Assembly: GCA_937958985.1 (NCBI GenBank)
Contig: CALGLV010000006.1
Location: forward strand, 206,563-270,562
DNA: 64,000 nucleotides
Direction of reading: 5' to 3'
Source of the DNA: an uncultured Aquimarina sp.
Lineage (GTDB): Bacteria; Bacteroidota; Bacteroidia; Flavobacteriales; Flavobacteriaceae
Made by a program: the position numbers and the translations under genes. Below are positions 1 through 10,499 of the stretch, piece after piece. The notes under the pieces were generated by a model. The model saw only the letters and a program-made list of their open reading frames with translations. It was not told where the DNA came from and made no database searches. Every line of letters starts with the position of its first letter. The stretch's first letter is position 1.

Positions 1-579
1 AGCTATTAAACTTTTTTCAAATTGAATATTATTGAATAAAACATAAAGCAATTCATGATCTCGTGTAATTTGTTCTATAGTTAACTCAATAGGCTTTAAG
101 TCGTTTTGAATAGCTGTTCTAAAAATATGATCATCTACAGAAGAAAAATCAATCGATGTTATTTCTTTTTCTTTTAGAACACCTAACTGCAATACTCCAT
201 TTTTGAACCCCATACTTAACCCTTGTAAACGAATACGGATTTTACTTCCCAAAGGATAACGTTGGTATAATGCTCTTTCATCTATCAAAATACTTATACC
301 AGCTGTAGGGTTTTCTGGCTCATCCTGAATTATTATTTCTTTAAAAAAATTACCTTCTTTATCGCTAGATATCACAAAGCCTTCAATAAATTGATCCTCT
401 TCAAAAAAAGATATAGTCTGTTCTTCAACAAAACGATCAATACCAGCCTTTAAACTGCTTATAGAAATAATAGCTCCTGTTGGAATGTTTTGAGTTTTGA
501 CATTAGGAACTTCTGTTTCTCCTTCAGAACAATTGATTACAAAAAATGTAAGTAGCACTCTAATCATTAACTGTTTCAT
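1..579 (-). CDS. DUF5689-like secreted lipoprotein, C-terminally truncated by window edge
   Basis: Open frame on minus strand from ATG at 579 to window edge: MKQLMIRVLLTFFVINCSEGETEVPNVKTQNIPTGAIISISSLKAGIDRF...; lipobox-like VINC; only 10 bp upstream of the TonB receptor stop. Confidence 0.75.
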   Translation of the reverse strand, partial: MKQLMIRVLLTFFVINCSEGETEVPNVKTQNIPTGAIISISSLKAGIDRFVEEQTISFFEEDQFIEGFVISSDKEGNFFKEIIIQDEPENPTAGISILIDERALYQRYPLGSKIRIRLQGLSMGFKNGVLQLGVLKEKEITSIDFSSVDDHIFRTAIQNDLKPIELTIEQITRDHELLYVLFNNIQFEKSLIA

Positions 580-589
580 GAGCTGTAAA

Positions 590-3388
590 TTAAAACCTCC
601 AATAAGTATTTGCGTAATAGGTAGTTCCGTTTCCTAGCCAGTACCTATTACCAAAAAGAGAAAACTCTCTATTTCTATCTTCGTTTAAATCATTAAAATT
701 TGAATTTCTGGATTGTTCGAAACCACCTGTTTTAAAAATTTGATTTAATATATTCTGAATCCCTAGAGTGAATCCTATGTAGTTATTATTTTTAGTTTTC
801 CAAGACTTACCACCTATTGCATTCCATAAAAAATAACCTCCAAAATCTTCTTGCTTTAGTAACTCCCTTGCGCGGTCTTCCGTATAATTTAACAGTGGCT
901 GTCCATCGATATCTGTCGCAAAATTTTGTGTTCTAGTAAATGGACTAATATCTATAAAGGCATCTAAAAAATAATTTAACTGGGTAGAAAACCACCAGTA
1001 CGATGGATCGCGATAACTAAAGCCCAAACCATACGCTTGTTGAGGGCCATTAGCTAAGCGGTGATTTTTTAAACTAGATTTCCCTAAAATCAAGGACTCT
1101 TCAAAACTATCCGAAGTAATATATAAATTAGGATTGTTCACGAAAATATGTTTTCCGTAAGCCATTGATAAATTTACCGTTAATGCACTTGTAGCCTGAA
1201 TTTCCGCCCCAAACTCTATACCCGTATTTAAAGTTTTAACACCAGTGATAATTTCTTGAATAAAGGCCGAACTGTCGTTTCTGTTTAATGACGCTATATT
1301 TTCCGTGAAAAAGAAAGAAATATCTGTCATATTATTTCTAGTAATGTAATAGCCTGAAAGTCGCGCTAAAATTCGTCCGTATTGATAATTTAAAGCTCCA
1401 TCGAACTGAAGTTGTTGTTCTTGCGCTAAGTCAATAACCGTATCATTGTTTTGTCTCGGATTGGAGAAACTCTGCCTTATTGTTGGCGGCGATACAATAA
1501 AATTGAATGACGATGAGGCATATAATTTATTTGTTAATTGGTACGTAGCCCCCATTTTAAAACCATAGCCAATAAAATTTAATTTTTTACTTTTCCCTAA
1601 AGACAACTGCCCTGGATAGTTTCCATTTTCATAATTACCAATGCGCTGATAGCTTGTTTTAGACAAAGATAAACCCACAAATGTGTCCCATTTTGGGATC
1701 GAAAAATTTGCTTGAAAAAACCCGTTATAATTAAGCGCTTTAATAGTATAGTTATACCTAAATTTATTCCCCTTACGCACGACCCTATTTGGAGTAAGTA
1801 AATTATTCTGAGCATTATTTCCTTCTGAAAAACCATCTATATCTAAAAAACCACTCGACCCCAATAAATCGGTAATCTCGGCATAGTTTTTACTGTTTAA
1901 TATGCTCGAAGCTAATTTGGCATTAAGGTTAATTTTTGAAGATAAATCGTAATTTAATATGGAGTTGGCAGCTATAAAATCATTTTCAACAGTATCATTA
2001 TAAAGGGCATAAACACCTGTAGTCGTTTGTTCATTTCTTCTATACAAATCACCCCAATCCAATTGACCTTCTTCCCTAAAATTTTGGCTAGCCCTGAAAG
2101 CACTTTCAAAGTTTTCCTGCCCTTCATTACGAAGAAAAAAACTAGGTAATCTTTGGTAGTATGAAGGATCTGGATTACGAGAAGTGCCAATAAAAATTGG
2201 ATTTTGATCTGTAGAAGCAGTGCTAAGCTCTTTTCCATTAAATTCAAGTCTGCTATTGGAGACTTTACCTGTTTTTAATAAAAAATTATTTTGAACAGAT
2301 AGCTTTTTATTAATGTTCCAAAAGTGATTTATTGTAAAAATAGGTTCCTTTATATTTTTGATTCGTGAATTTCGAAGATCTCCATTTTGAGTTCCCCAAT
2401 ATGAGTTGTATTTACGTCCCTTAAGATCAATAACCTCTTGCGTATTAGGCGATCTTTTACCTCGTTTTACTGGTGTGAATATTGTTGTGAAATTAACTCG
2501 ATGTTTACTATTAATTTTTTTACTTATACTACCCGCAACACTATAATTTTCAGTAGAAGTGCCTTCAATAAAACCCTCTTCACCCCTTGCCGCTGAAAAA
2601 GACAAACTATACGCCCACCCGCTTAATAACTGACCTGAATGAACTGTCGCCATCAATCTACCCCGATATGACCTGTTAGTACTTGCAAAAGATAGCTTAG
2701 CTCCTTTGCTATATTTACTAGCATCAAACTGAAGTTGATTTACCCCAACTAAATTTCCAAATGTTTGTTTATTTGCCAGTCCATAAGCTGTAAATTCCTG
2801 ACTCCGTAGCATATCGTTTAACCCGGACCAATTACTCCAGTTTGGCTTACCATTAAAAAATGAATTCATTTCCACACCATTAAACAACACTTTTGAATAT
2901 TCGTTACCCAATCCCCTGACTTTAAAAAAAGTACTACTCCAGTTGAAAGCAACACTACTCAAAAAAGCATCCCTATTAGATTGAAGTAACGTTTGGCTTT
3001 GCGAAATATCATTATCGTTATATTCTACATTACTATTCAACTCGATAGTTGTAAAAAGCTCCTGTTGCTGTTTCATATCCAAAATCATTACTATGTTTCC
3101 AATATCTGTAATTGCTTTTTCTGTTATAACGATGGGAAATTTTCTATCGGCATATCCCTTTAAACGTATTGTAATTATTTGTTCTCCTAAAGGCAAGCCC
3201 CCCTCTAAACTAAACACCCCATTAGAATCTGATGTTGTTTCCCAGTGAGCTCCATCAATACTTATCGAGGCATTTATTGCTACTTCACTAGTACTTTCCA
3301 AATAAACAACACCTTTTACTATCGACTTTTGCGCATTAATAATTAACGAAAAGAAAAACATTATTAATATAATATTTCTCGAAAACAT
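590..3388 (-). CDS. TonB-dependent outer-membrane receptor with N-terminal carboxypeptidase-like domain
   Basis: Signal peptide, CarboxypepD_reg-like beta sandwich (VKGVVYLESTSEVAINASISI), plug and beta-barrel composition, terminal aromatic residue (YWRF). Confidence 0.85.
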   Translation of the reverse strand: MFSRNIILIMFFFSLIINAQKSIVKGVVYLESTSEVAINASISIDGAHWETTSDSNGVFSLEGGLPLGEQIITIRLKGYADRKFPIVITEKAITDIGNIVMILDMKQQQELFTTIELNSNVEYNDNDISQSQTLLQSNRDAFLSSVAFNWSSTFFKVRGLGNEYSKVLFNGVEMNSFFNGKPNWSNWSGLNDMLRSQEFTAYGLANKQTFGNLVGVNQLQFDASKYSKGAKLSFASTNRSYRGRLMATVHSGQLLSGWAYSLSFSAARGEEGFIEGTSTENYSVAGSISKKINSKHRVNFTTIFTPVKRGKRSPNTQEVIDLKGRKYNSYWGTQNGDLRNSRIKNIKEPIFTINHFWNINKKLSVQNNFLLKTGKVSNSRLEFNGKELSTASTDQNPIFIGTSRNPDPSYYQRLPSFFLRNEGQENFESAFRASQNFREEGQLDWGDLYRRNEQTTTGVYALYNDTVENDFIAANSILNYDLSSKINLNAKLASSILNSKNYAEITDLLGSSGFLDIDGFSEGNNAQNNLLTPNRVVRKGNKFRYNYTIKALNYNGFFQANFSIPKWDTFVGLSLSKTSYQRIGNYENGNYPGQLSLGKSKKLNFIGYGFKMGATYQLTNKLYASSSFNFIVSPPTIRQSFSNPRQNNDTVIDLAQEQQLQFDGALNYQYGRILARLSGYYITRNNMTDISFFFTENIASLNRNDSSAFIQEIITGVKTLNTGIEFGAEIQATSALTVNLSMAYGKHIFVNNPNLYITSDSFEESLILGKSSLKNHRLANGPQQAYGLGFSYRDPSYWWFSTQLNYFLDAFIDISPFTRTQNFATDIDGQPLLNYTEDRARELLKQEDFGGYFLWNAIGGKSWKTKNNNYIGFTLGIQNILNQIFKTGGFEQSRNSNFNDLNEDRNREFSLFGNRYWLGNGTTYYANTYWRF

Positions 3389-3434
3389 GTTTTAAATTGT
3401 TGATTTATAGATAGTTGTAAATATATGAAAAATT

Positions 3435-4469
3435 ATGAATAAGAAAATAACGACACTTATTGTCCTTCTCATCGCTCTAAAAAGCAATCTATTTTCTCAA
3501 GCTAGCACCTATCAAATAGCTACAGTTGCGTTTTATAATTTGGAAAATTTATTTGACGCTATCGATGAGCCAACAACGTTTGACAACGATTACACTCCAC
3601 TTGGAAGAAAGGCTTGGACTGATAAAAAAATAGCTCTTAAAATAAAAAACTTAAGTGGCGTTATTTCTGAAATTGGTGCTGAAACAACAAAGCTACCTCC
3701 TGCAATTATTGGAGTTTCCGAAGTAGAAAATAGAAATATTTTGTTACAATTGGTATCGCATACAAATTTAAATACTGTTGACTATGGGATTGCTCATTTT
3801 AACTCTCCCGATAGGCGTGGCATAGATGTGGCTTTATTATACGACAGAAAAAGATTTAGGTTTACTAATGCAAATAAACACGTATTGCTGCTAAAAGACA
3901 GCTATGGAAAACGAATTTATACTAGAGATCAATTGTGTGTTTCTGGCTATTTGGGTGATGAATTAGTTTACTGTATTGTAAATCACTGGCCTTCAAGAAG
4001 GGGTGGAGAAAAAAGAAGTAGAAGCAAACGCATTGAAGCTGCAAAGCTTTGTTTAAAAATAACCGATTCAATTTATAAAATCACCCCAAAAGCAAACATT
4101 ATTATTATGGGCGATTTTAATGACGACCCAACTAATGATAGTTTAAAGAGGGTATTAAAAACAAAATGCTCTCCAAAATATAATTCTGAATTTGACTATT
4201 TCTATAATCCTATGGAACAAATGAAAAAACGCGGCTTAGGCACATTAGCCTACAGAGATAAATGGAATATTTTTGATCAACTTATTTTCTCAAACACAAT
4301 GCTTGACAGTATTGGTTTACAACTTTATAAGACTACTATTTTTTGCCCAAAATATGTAACTCAAAGCTCAGGAAAGTATAAAGGATACCCTAAAAGAACA
4401 ACTTCTGAAGAAATTGGATACAGCGATCATTTTGCTGTATACAGTTATTTAATTAAACGTATTAATTAA
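3435..4469 (+). CDS. Secreted endonuclease/exonuclease/phosphatase family protein
   Basis: Signal peptide; motifs FYNLENLFD, NHWPSRRGG, GDFNDDP, YSDHFAVYSYL typical of the EEP superfamily. Confidence 0.9.
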   Translation: MNKKITTLIVLLIALKSNLFSQASTYQIATVAFYNLENLFDAIDEPTTFDNDYTPLGRKAWTDKKIALKIKNLSGVISEIGAETTKLPPAIIGVSEVENRNILLQLVSHTNLNTVDYGIAHFNSPDRRGIDVALLYDRKRFRFTNANKHVLLLKDSYGKRIYTRDQLCVSGYLGDELVYCIVNHWPSRRGGEKRSRSKRIEAAKLCLKITDSIYKITPKANIIIMGDFNDDPTNDSLKRVLKTKCSPKYNSEFDYFYNPMEQMKKRGLGTLAYRDKWNIFDQLIFSNTMLDSIGLQLYKTTIFCPKYVTQSSGKYKGYPKRTTSEEIGYSDHFAVYSYLIKRIN

Positions 4470-4883
4470 TGTAGGTTTTCTAAACTCATTTACATTCATA
4501 TTAACTCCTCGGATAACTTTAGTTTTACAAGCCTTAACAGACCAATCATTCCTCCCACCTTCGTACATGTACAAGTTGTAGCTATAATTATTCCCTGGTT
4601 TTAATGCCTTAACTCCTCTTAGGATTTTAATAGGCATTTTAACTGTTTTTATACCCGATTCGTTAATTAAATAAACACCCGTTCCTACGAGTTGATTTCC
4701 TCTTTTAAGTTCTAAGTATATGGTGCTTTTTTTTAAAGCCTTATAGGCTATACTATAATTGTAATAGTTGTTAGCTGGCTTTAATTGCATTTTTGGTGCC
4801 TTAGCAAATTTAACATAAGCTTGGGCATTCACTTGAGAGTGAAAAGAAAAAAAAAGTAAAATTAAAAAGATAAATTTTTTCAT
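4449..4883 (-). CDS. Small secreted protein of unknown function
   Basis: N-terminal signal peptide MKKFIFLILLFFSFHSQVNAQ; beta-rich remainder; directly downstream of the GH86-like gene. Confidence 0.6.
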   Translation of the reverse strand: MKKFIFLILLFFSFHSQVNAQAYVKFAKAPKMQLKPANNYYNYSIAYKALKKSTIYLELKRGNQLVGTGVYLINESGIKTVKMPIKILRGVKALKPGNNYSYNLYMYEGGRNDWSVKACKTKVIRGVNMNVNEFRKPTLINTFN

Positions 4884-4976
4884 AATTTACAATAAGTGAG
4901 CTACCCATTATACTATATCAAAAAATATGCCGCATATATCAAACATAACTTATAGCACCAAAATAATGTTTAAGCA

Positions 4977-7040
4977 TTATTTTTTAAACTTATAATTACC
5001 GCCACCAGAAGTTTGTAAAAAATATTCTCCATTTTTTATAGTAGAGATATCGATTGTTTCTCCATTGTTATAAAATTTTAGTCGCTTTACAACCTTACCA
5101 TCAGCATCTACAATTTTAGGAGCTTTACATTCAATGGCTGGTGATATATTAAGTAAATTACCTCCATGACTAGAAAAAACAGGAGCATTATTTTCAACGT
5201 AATTTGCGTTATTTACATCCGAAGAAAATATCTCTGTATTAATAACTACTGAGCTTATTTTTCCGCCATCATCAGCAAAACTTACTGTAACCTCATTTTG
5301 TTCTTTCAAGTACGACATCGGAATTGGCACAACCAAAGTACCAAAAAAGAAATCTCTATTGTTTTGATTATAACCAGCCCAATTAGATGGTGTTAAAACA
5401 TATTCGCCATTTAGCTTTATTACTGGCTTCATATCCGAAGCTCTAGAACGCCCAAAACTAACTCTTATATTAGCCTTTCCCTTTCCCGTTACTACCTTTT
5501 CAAATTCAAATTTAATGGGTGTATTTGCGACTATCGGTTGTAGTAATTGCTTTGAGTAATTATCATATTCAACAATTGATGTTGCAAATATTGCCTGTTC
5601 TGGCACATCACAAATCATCATAAAAGTTTCATGCGGATCAATGTCAAGTTGATCAATATGTAAATCAGTATTTGCTTCAGTTAACTCCAAAACTCCATCT
5701 TGATCTGCATATAACCTTCTTATAGTGTAGTTTGTTACCCTAACTATATCATTGTTCGTGAAACTAAAATTTAGGGTTTGAGTAATATCCGAAAGGTTAT
5801 TACAAACAATATACCACTTGCCTTTGTTGTAAAATGAGTTTACTTGTATATCGGGATTATTCGATGATATATAAACCCTTTCTCCTGCTACATCTTCCCA
5901 AAACTCGTAAAACTTCACTAAATCTGTGTAAGAATAAGTGCTTTCAGTTGTTTTTCGAAGTAATGCCCATGGGTGTGGGTTTGCTTTTGGATTATTTTTT
6001 ACGTCTGAATAAAACTTTTCTTCCTTTCCAAAAACATAAGGTACTGCCTTTGCAATAGCATTTGGTTTATCCATAAAGGACATCGCAAAATTATTTAAAG
6101 ATTGCACAATAAATGTGGCGTACTGCGGAGTGTATTGTGTACCCTTCCAATCAGGAACTTTTAAGCCGTATTCAGTAATTACATGTGGTTTTAATTGATT
6201 CCATTTAGAATAGCTGTAACTATCTATTAAATCTAATATCGCATCTGTATTACTTCCTGAACAATAATTTAAAGTACCTGAATCTTTATCTAATACATCA
6301 TATAATTTAGAGGATATAAAGTCTACATCATTACCTGCTTCGTCTAAAAAAAGCTTGTGCGTTTCTTCCCAATTTTTAAAATTATTCAATTCAAATAAAG
6401 GTCTTGAACTACTAAACCCTCCTACTTTTACATTTGGCAATTCTTTCTTAAAAACCTTAGCTACTGACCCATAAAATTTTGAAATTTGTTTTTTTACCGA
6501 TATTGGATCTCCTGAAAATAAATAAGCATTTTCAAAAGGTTCGTCCATAAGTTCATAATACATTGGCTCCTTTGGGAACAACGTTTTTATAAATTCGGCC
6601 ATTTTTAGCGCTCCTGTTTCCACATTAGCATTTGGATCAAAAACCTTAAAAGGGATTTTTTGAGTTAAGATAAAATCTGAAGAGCCAAATTTTTTGAACG
6701 TTGGATTAGCCTCTATTTCTTTTTGTAATTTTTTTAAATTATTCTGAATTTTATTAATTGATGTTGTTTGCAAATTACCACTAGGTTCGGGGCCATATAG
6801 ATTTTTTGCAGGGTGAGACCCTATTTTTCCAAATATAAAGTCAGCCTCTTCATTTAATTCTTTATTGGTATACGAAGATTGTAAGCCAAAATATTTATTC
6901 CTATCAAGTTTATTAATTTTTCCAATGTATTTTTTTATTCCTAAATCAAGTGATAAGGTAGCCTCTTGAGCATACGATGAATAAAAAAAACAAAATAAAG
7001 AAATGGAGGTAGCTATTACTGACTTCATAGGATATATCAA
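4977..7040 (-). CDS. GH86-like beta-agarase/porphyranase with probable T9SS C-terminal sorting sequence
   Basis: Signal peptide; YYELMDEPFENAY and HVITEYGLKVPDW resemble acid/base and nucleophile Glu contexts of GH86; C-terminus VDADGKVVKRLKFYNNGETIDISTIKNGEYFLQTSGGGNYKFKK is Por-CTD-like. Confidence 0.7.
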   Translation of the reverse strand: MIYPMKSVIATSISLFCFFYSSYAQEATLSLDLGIKKYIGKINKLDRNKYFGLQSSYTNKELNEEADFIFGKIGSHPAKNLYGPEPSGNLQTTSINKIQNNLKKLQKEIEANPTFKKFGSSDFILTQKIPFKVFDPNANVETGALKMAEFIKTLFPKEPMYYELMDEPFENAYLFSGDPISVKKQISKFYGSVAKVFKKELPNVKVGGFSSSRPLFELNNFKNWEETHKLFLDEAGNDVDFISSKLYDVLDKDSGTLNYCSGSNTDAILDLIDSYSYSKWNQLKPHVITEYGLKVPDWKGTQYTPQYATFIVQSLNNFAMSFMDKPNAIAKAVPYVFGKEEKFYSDVKNNPKANPHPWALLRKTTESTYSYTDLVKFYEFWEDVAGERVYISSNNPDIQVNSFYNKGKWYIVCNNLSDITQTLNFSFTNNDIVRVTNYTIRRLYADQDGVLELTEANTDLHIDQLDIDPHETFMMICDVPEQAIFATSIVEYDNYSKQLLQPIVANTPIKFEFEKVVTGKGKANIRVSFGRSRASDMKPVIKLNGEYVLTPSNWAGYNQNNRDFFFGTLVVPIPMSYLKEQNEVTVSFADDGGKISSVVINTEIFSSDVNNANYVENNAPVFSSHGGNLLNISPAIECKAPKIVDADGKVVKRLKFYNNGETIDISTIKNGEYFLQTSGGGNYKFKK

Positions 7041-7076
7041 ATTAAATTAAGCAATATTCTAAAAAATTAGAATAAA

Positions 7077-7517
7077 TTAAAACCAAACTTTCCACGGTAT
7101 TCTTGAAAGTATCAATAACAGTGCTAATGTATAAAAAATTGTCAGAAATTTGAATTTTGGACCTGATACTAACTGTTTTTTATGTTTAGAATAACCAATA
7201 GTTATCAATACTGCAGCCAATAACATTACTGTAGGATGCTCTATATGATAGAGACGTAAATCTGCATTTTTCATAATATCTTTTACAGATACATCATCGT
7301 TAAACCATTGAATTCTACTTGAAGTAAAATAAAGAATCATTCCAAACAGAAACTGCAAATGTGTTGCTATTAATGTAAGTAATGCCAATCTAAAATCTTT
7401 TGGCTGGTACTCCTTTTTTAAAATTGCACCAATTATAAAATTTACGGTTGCTATTGTGGTTACTATAACCACTATATACGCCCAGTAAGAGTGGATATGT
7501 TTTAAAATTGATTCCAT
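7077..7517 (-). CDS. Small four-helix membrane protein (cytochrome b-like in other annotations)
   Basis: 146 aa with several hydrophobic helices and His residues. Confidence 0.55.
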   Translation of the reverse strand: MESILKHIHSYWAYIVVIVTTIATVNFIIGAILKKEYQPKDFRLALLTLIATHLQFLFGMILYFTSSRIQWFNDDVSVKDIMKNADLRLYHIEHPTVMLLAAVLITIGYSKHKKQLVSGPKFKFLTIFYTLALLLILSRIPWKVWF

Positions 7518-7553
7518 AGTTATTAATTTAGTTTAGAAGAATAATGTTTGTAT

Positions 7554-7587
7554 AAAAACTAGGTTCACCTAAGCAAACCTAGTTTTT
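7554..7587 (-). terminator. Rho-independent-type terminator downstream of pgi
   Basis: Perfect inverted repeat aaaaactaggtt / aacctagttttt immediately 3' of the pgi stop. Confidence 0.8.
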
Positions 7588-7591
7588 GAAA

Positions 7592-9229
7592 TTAATTTAA
7601 GTATGCTTTTAACAACTCGTTAGTAGAGCTATCGTGCTTTGAAATTGACTTTGAAGTAATTTCTCCCAAAATACTAGTAGCCAGCTGTTTTCCTAGCTCT
7701 ACACCCCACTGATCGTAGCTATATATATTCCAAACTACTCCTTGTACAAAAATACGGTGTTCGTACATTGCTACTAAAGCCCCTAGGCTCTTAGGTGTTA
7801 ATTTGTCTATCAATAATGTAGTGGTAGGTCTGTTTCCAGAAAACACTTTAAATGGAGCTAGCTTTGCTATTTCTTTTTCAGAAAGGCTTTTCTCTTTTAA
7901 TTCAGAAATTACTTCAGCTTCTGTTTTTCCATTCATTAAAGCTTCCGTTTGTGCAAAAAAGTTAGCCATCAATTTATCGTGATGATCTTTATCCCCAAAT
8001 AATGAAGATTTAAATCCGATAAATTCTGCCGGAATAATTTTAGTACCCTGGTGTATCAACTGAAAAAAAGCATGTTGTGAATTGGTTCCTGCCTCTCCCC
8101 AAATAACAGTTCCTGTTTGGTAATTTACAGCATCTCCATTCCTATCCACACCTTTACCATTACTTTCCATAATACCTTGTTGTAAATACGCTGGTAAACG
8201 GTGTAAATATTGGTTGTATGGAATTATAGCTTCCGTCTCTACCTCATAAAAATTATTATACCACACGGTTAACAAACCTAAAACAACAGGTATGTTTTCC
8301 TCGAACGGTGTGTTTTTGAAGTGTGTATCCATTTCATTTGCTCCCTGAAGCAATTCGTCGAATTGTTCAAAACCTATGGATAAAGCAACTGATAAACCTA
8401 CAGCACTCCACAAAGAGAATCTTCCTCCTACCCAATCCCATAAAGGGAAAATATTTTCTTCTGCAATACCAAATTCCGTTACATTTTTAATGTTACTTGA
8501 AACCGCTACAAAATGTTTACTTACATGGGAAGCATCTGCTTTTTCAATAAACCATGTACGAGCCGTAGTTGCATTTGAAAGTGTTTCTTGCGTAGAAAAT
8601 GTTTTAGAAACCACAACAAATAAAGTTGTTTCGGGATCAAAATTCTTTAAATTTTGGTGGATATGATCTCCGTCAACATTTGATATAAAATGAACCTTTA
8701 AATGGTTTTTATAATATTCTAATGCTTCCGTAATCATTACAGGACCAAGGTCCGATCCTCCAATACCAATATTAACTATATCTGTAATTGACTTACCCGT
8801 ATACCCTTTATGAGCTCCAGAAATAACCTTATCACAAAAACCTTTAATTTTTTGTTTTACGGCATCTACTTCAGGCACAACATTAGCACCATCAATAAGT
8901 ATCGTATCAGTCTTCGGCGCTCTTAATGCCATATGCTGAACGGCTCTTCCTTCAGTAGCATTAATAGCATCTCCATTATAATAACTGCTAATTGCATCCT
9001 TTAAACCTACTTCTTCAGCAAGGTCTACAAGTAACTTCAAAGTAGTTTCGTCCATTCTGTTTTTTGAAAAATCTACATAAAAATCTTCCCACTTAATAGT
9101 CAGTTTTTCACCTCTATTTTTGTCTGAAGCAAATAACTCTTTTAAATGCGTATTTTTAGTCGCATTAAAGTGATCTTGTAGTGCTTTCCAAGCTTTTGTT
9201 TGTGTTGGGTTTTGTGACGGTAATGCCAT
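7592..9229 (-). CDS. pgi: Glucose-6-phosphate isomerase
   Basis: [38 protein letters not shown] motifs. Confidence 0.97.
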   Translation of the reverse strand: MALPSQNPTQTKAWKALQDHFNATKNTHLKELFASDKNRGEKLTIKWEDFYVDFSKNRMDETTLKLLVDLAEEVGLKDAISSYYNGDAINATEGRAVQHMALRAPKTDTILIDGANVVPEVDAVKQKIKGFCDKVISGAHKGYTGKSITDIVNIGIGGSDLGPVMITEALEYYKNHLKVHFISNVDGDHIHQNLKNFDPETTLFVVVSKTFSTQETLSNATTARTWFIEKADASHVSKHFVAVSSNIKNVTEFGIAEENIFPLWDWVGGRFSLWSAVGLSVALSIGFEQFDELLQGANEMDTHFKNTPFEENIPVVLGLLTVWYNNFYEVETEAIIPYNQYLHRLPAYLQQGIMESNGKGVDRNGDAVNYQTGTVIWGEAGTNSQHAFFQLIHQGTKIIPAEFIGFKSSLFGDKDHHDKLMANFFAQTEALMNGKTEAEVISELKEKSLSEKEIAKLAPFKVFSGNRPTTTLLIDKLTPKSLGALVAMYEHRIFVQGVVWNIYSYDQWGVELGKQLATSILGEITSKSISKHDSSTNELLKAYLN

Positions 9230-10499
9230 TGTCTATTTCAATTTTAGTATTAGGGTAAGTTATGGAATCTAAGCTATATTTTAGGGGTTTTATAAATCTA
9301 AAATAATCTTGTTTATATTTTTCTTCTAGGTTTTTAGCACTTGGTAATTTTTGTCGGTAAGGGTCGCGTTGTTTTCCGTTTACCCAAAAACGATAACATA
9401 CATGCGGCCCTGTAGCCAAACCTGTACTACCCACTTTACCAATCACTTGGCCTTGCTTTACAAACTGCCCTTTTTTTACTAAAATTTTGGACATGTGTAA
9501 GTATTGTGTGCTGTATTTTCTGTTGTGTTTAATTTTTACATACCGTCCATTACCCGAGGTATACCCTGCTTTAATAACCGTTCCGTTAGCGGTAGAAAGT
9601 ATTGGCGTTCCTCTTGGAGCTGCATAGTCTGTACCTTTATGTGCTTTCCATCGTTTTTGAACAGGATGAAAACGACGAGGAGAAAAACGTGATGAAATTC
9701 TACTAAATTTCAACGGGGCTTTTAAGAAAAAACTTTGTAATGATTTTGCATTTTCATCATAAAAAGAGCGTTCTAATTGTTGGGCTTCATTTTCAACACC
9801 GTACTCAAAAGCATAAAATGGAGATCCCGCATGTTCAAAAACAGCTGCTTCCACATCTTTAATACCAACAAAGGTACCGTCTTCCAAATATTGTTCGTTA
9901 TAAATTACTTTAAAACGATCTCCCTTTTGTATTTTAAAAAAATCAATACTCCATTGATACACGCCCGAAAGTAAATGCGTTAAATACGCAGAAGAGCCCG
10001 CATCTTCAATAGCTTTAGACAATGAGCTATTAATAACACCACTCATTTTACTTCTTCTTGTTAAAACCTTTTTAGATTTGTTTTCCGCATAAATCGAATC
10101 TTCGATATGAAGTACAGTATACTTAACTTTGTTTTTTTGATAAATAAATGCCTCTATAGCACTGGGGTTATCTTTGCATTTTAAAATAGTATATGGTTTC
10201 CCTGAAGTAATTCGGGCTACGTTAAAACTGTCTTTAACAGAGTTTACTATTTCAAATACTTTAGATCGCTTAACACCATGCGCATCTAACAATCCACCAA
10301 AACTATCGCCATTATGAATGGTATCGGATACCACTTCAAAATCGTTTAAAATATAACCGTACTTTTCTTTTAGAACTTCTTTTTTGACTTCTTGTGGAAT
10401 CTTTGCTTGTAAAGCTGATTTCTTTTCACAGGAAAAAAACAATGTGCTACACACTGAAATTAACAAACAAAATCTCAACATCATCTCCTTACTTTTCAC
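9165..10499 (-). CDS. M23 family metallopeptidase (LytM-like), lipoprotein-like signal
   Basis: [60 protein letters not shown] lipobox-like. Confidence 0.92.
   Translation of the reverse strand: MKSKEMMLRFCLLISVCSTLFFSCEKKSALQAKIPQEVKKEVLKEKYGYILNDFEVVSDTIHNGDSFGGLLDAHGVKRSKVFEIVNSVKDSFNVARITSGKPYTILKCKDNPSAIEAFIYQKNKVKYTVLHIEDSIYAENKSKKVLTRRSKMSGVINSSLSKAIEDAGSSAYLTHLLSGVYQWSIDFFKIQKGDRFKVIYNEQYLEDGTFVGIKDVEAAVFEHAGSPFYAFEYGVENEAQQLERSFYDENAKSLQSFFLKAPLKFSRISSRFSPRRFHPVQKRWKAHKGTDYAAPRGTPILSTANGTVIKAGYTSGNGRYVKIKHNRKYSTQYLHMSKILVKKGQFVKQGQVIGKVGSTGLATGPHVCYRFWVNGKQRDPYRQKLPSAKNLEEKYKQDYFRFIKPLKYSLDSITYPNTKIEIDNGITVTKPNTNKSLESTTRSL

Noticed and set aside
1597-2247. Small minus-strand ORFs inside the TonB receptor gene
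   Set aside because: Alternate-frame ORFs within a strongly supported CDS; no signal, motif or spacing evidence.
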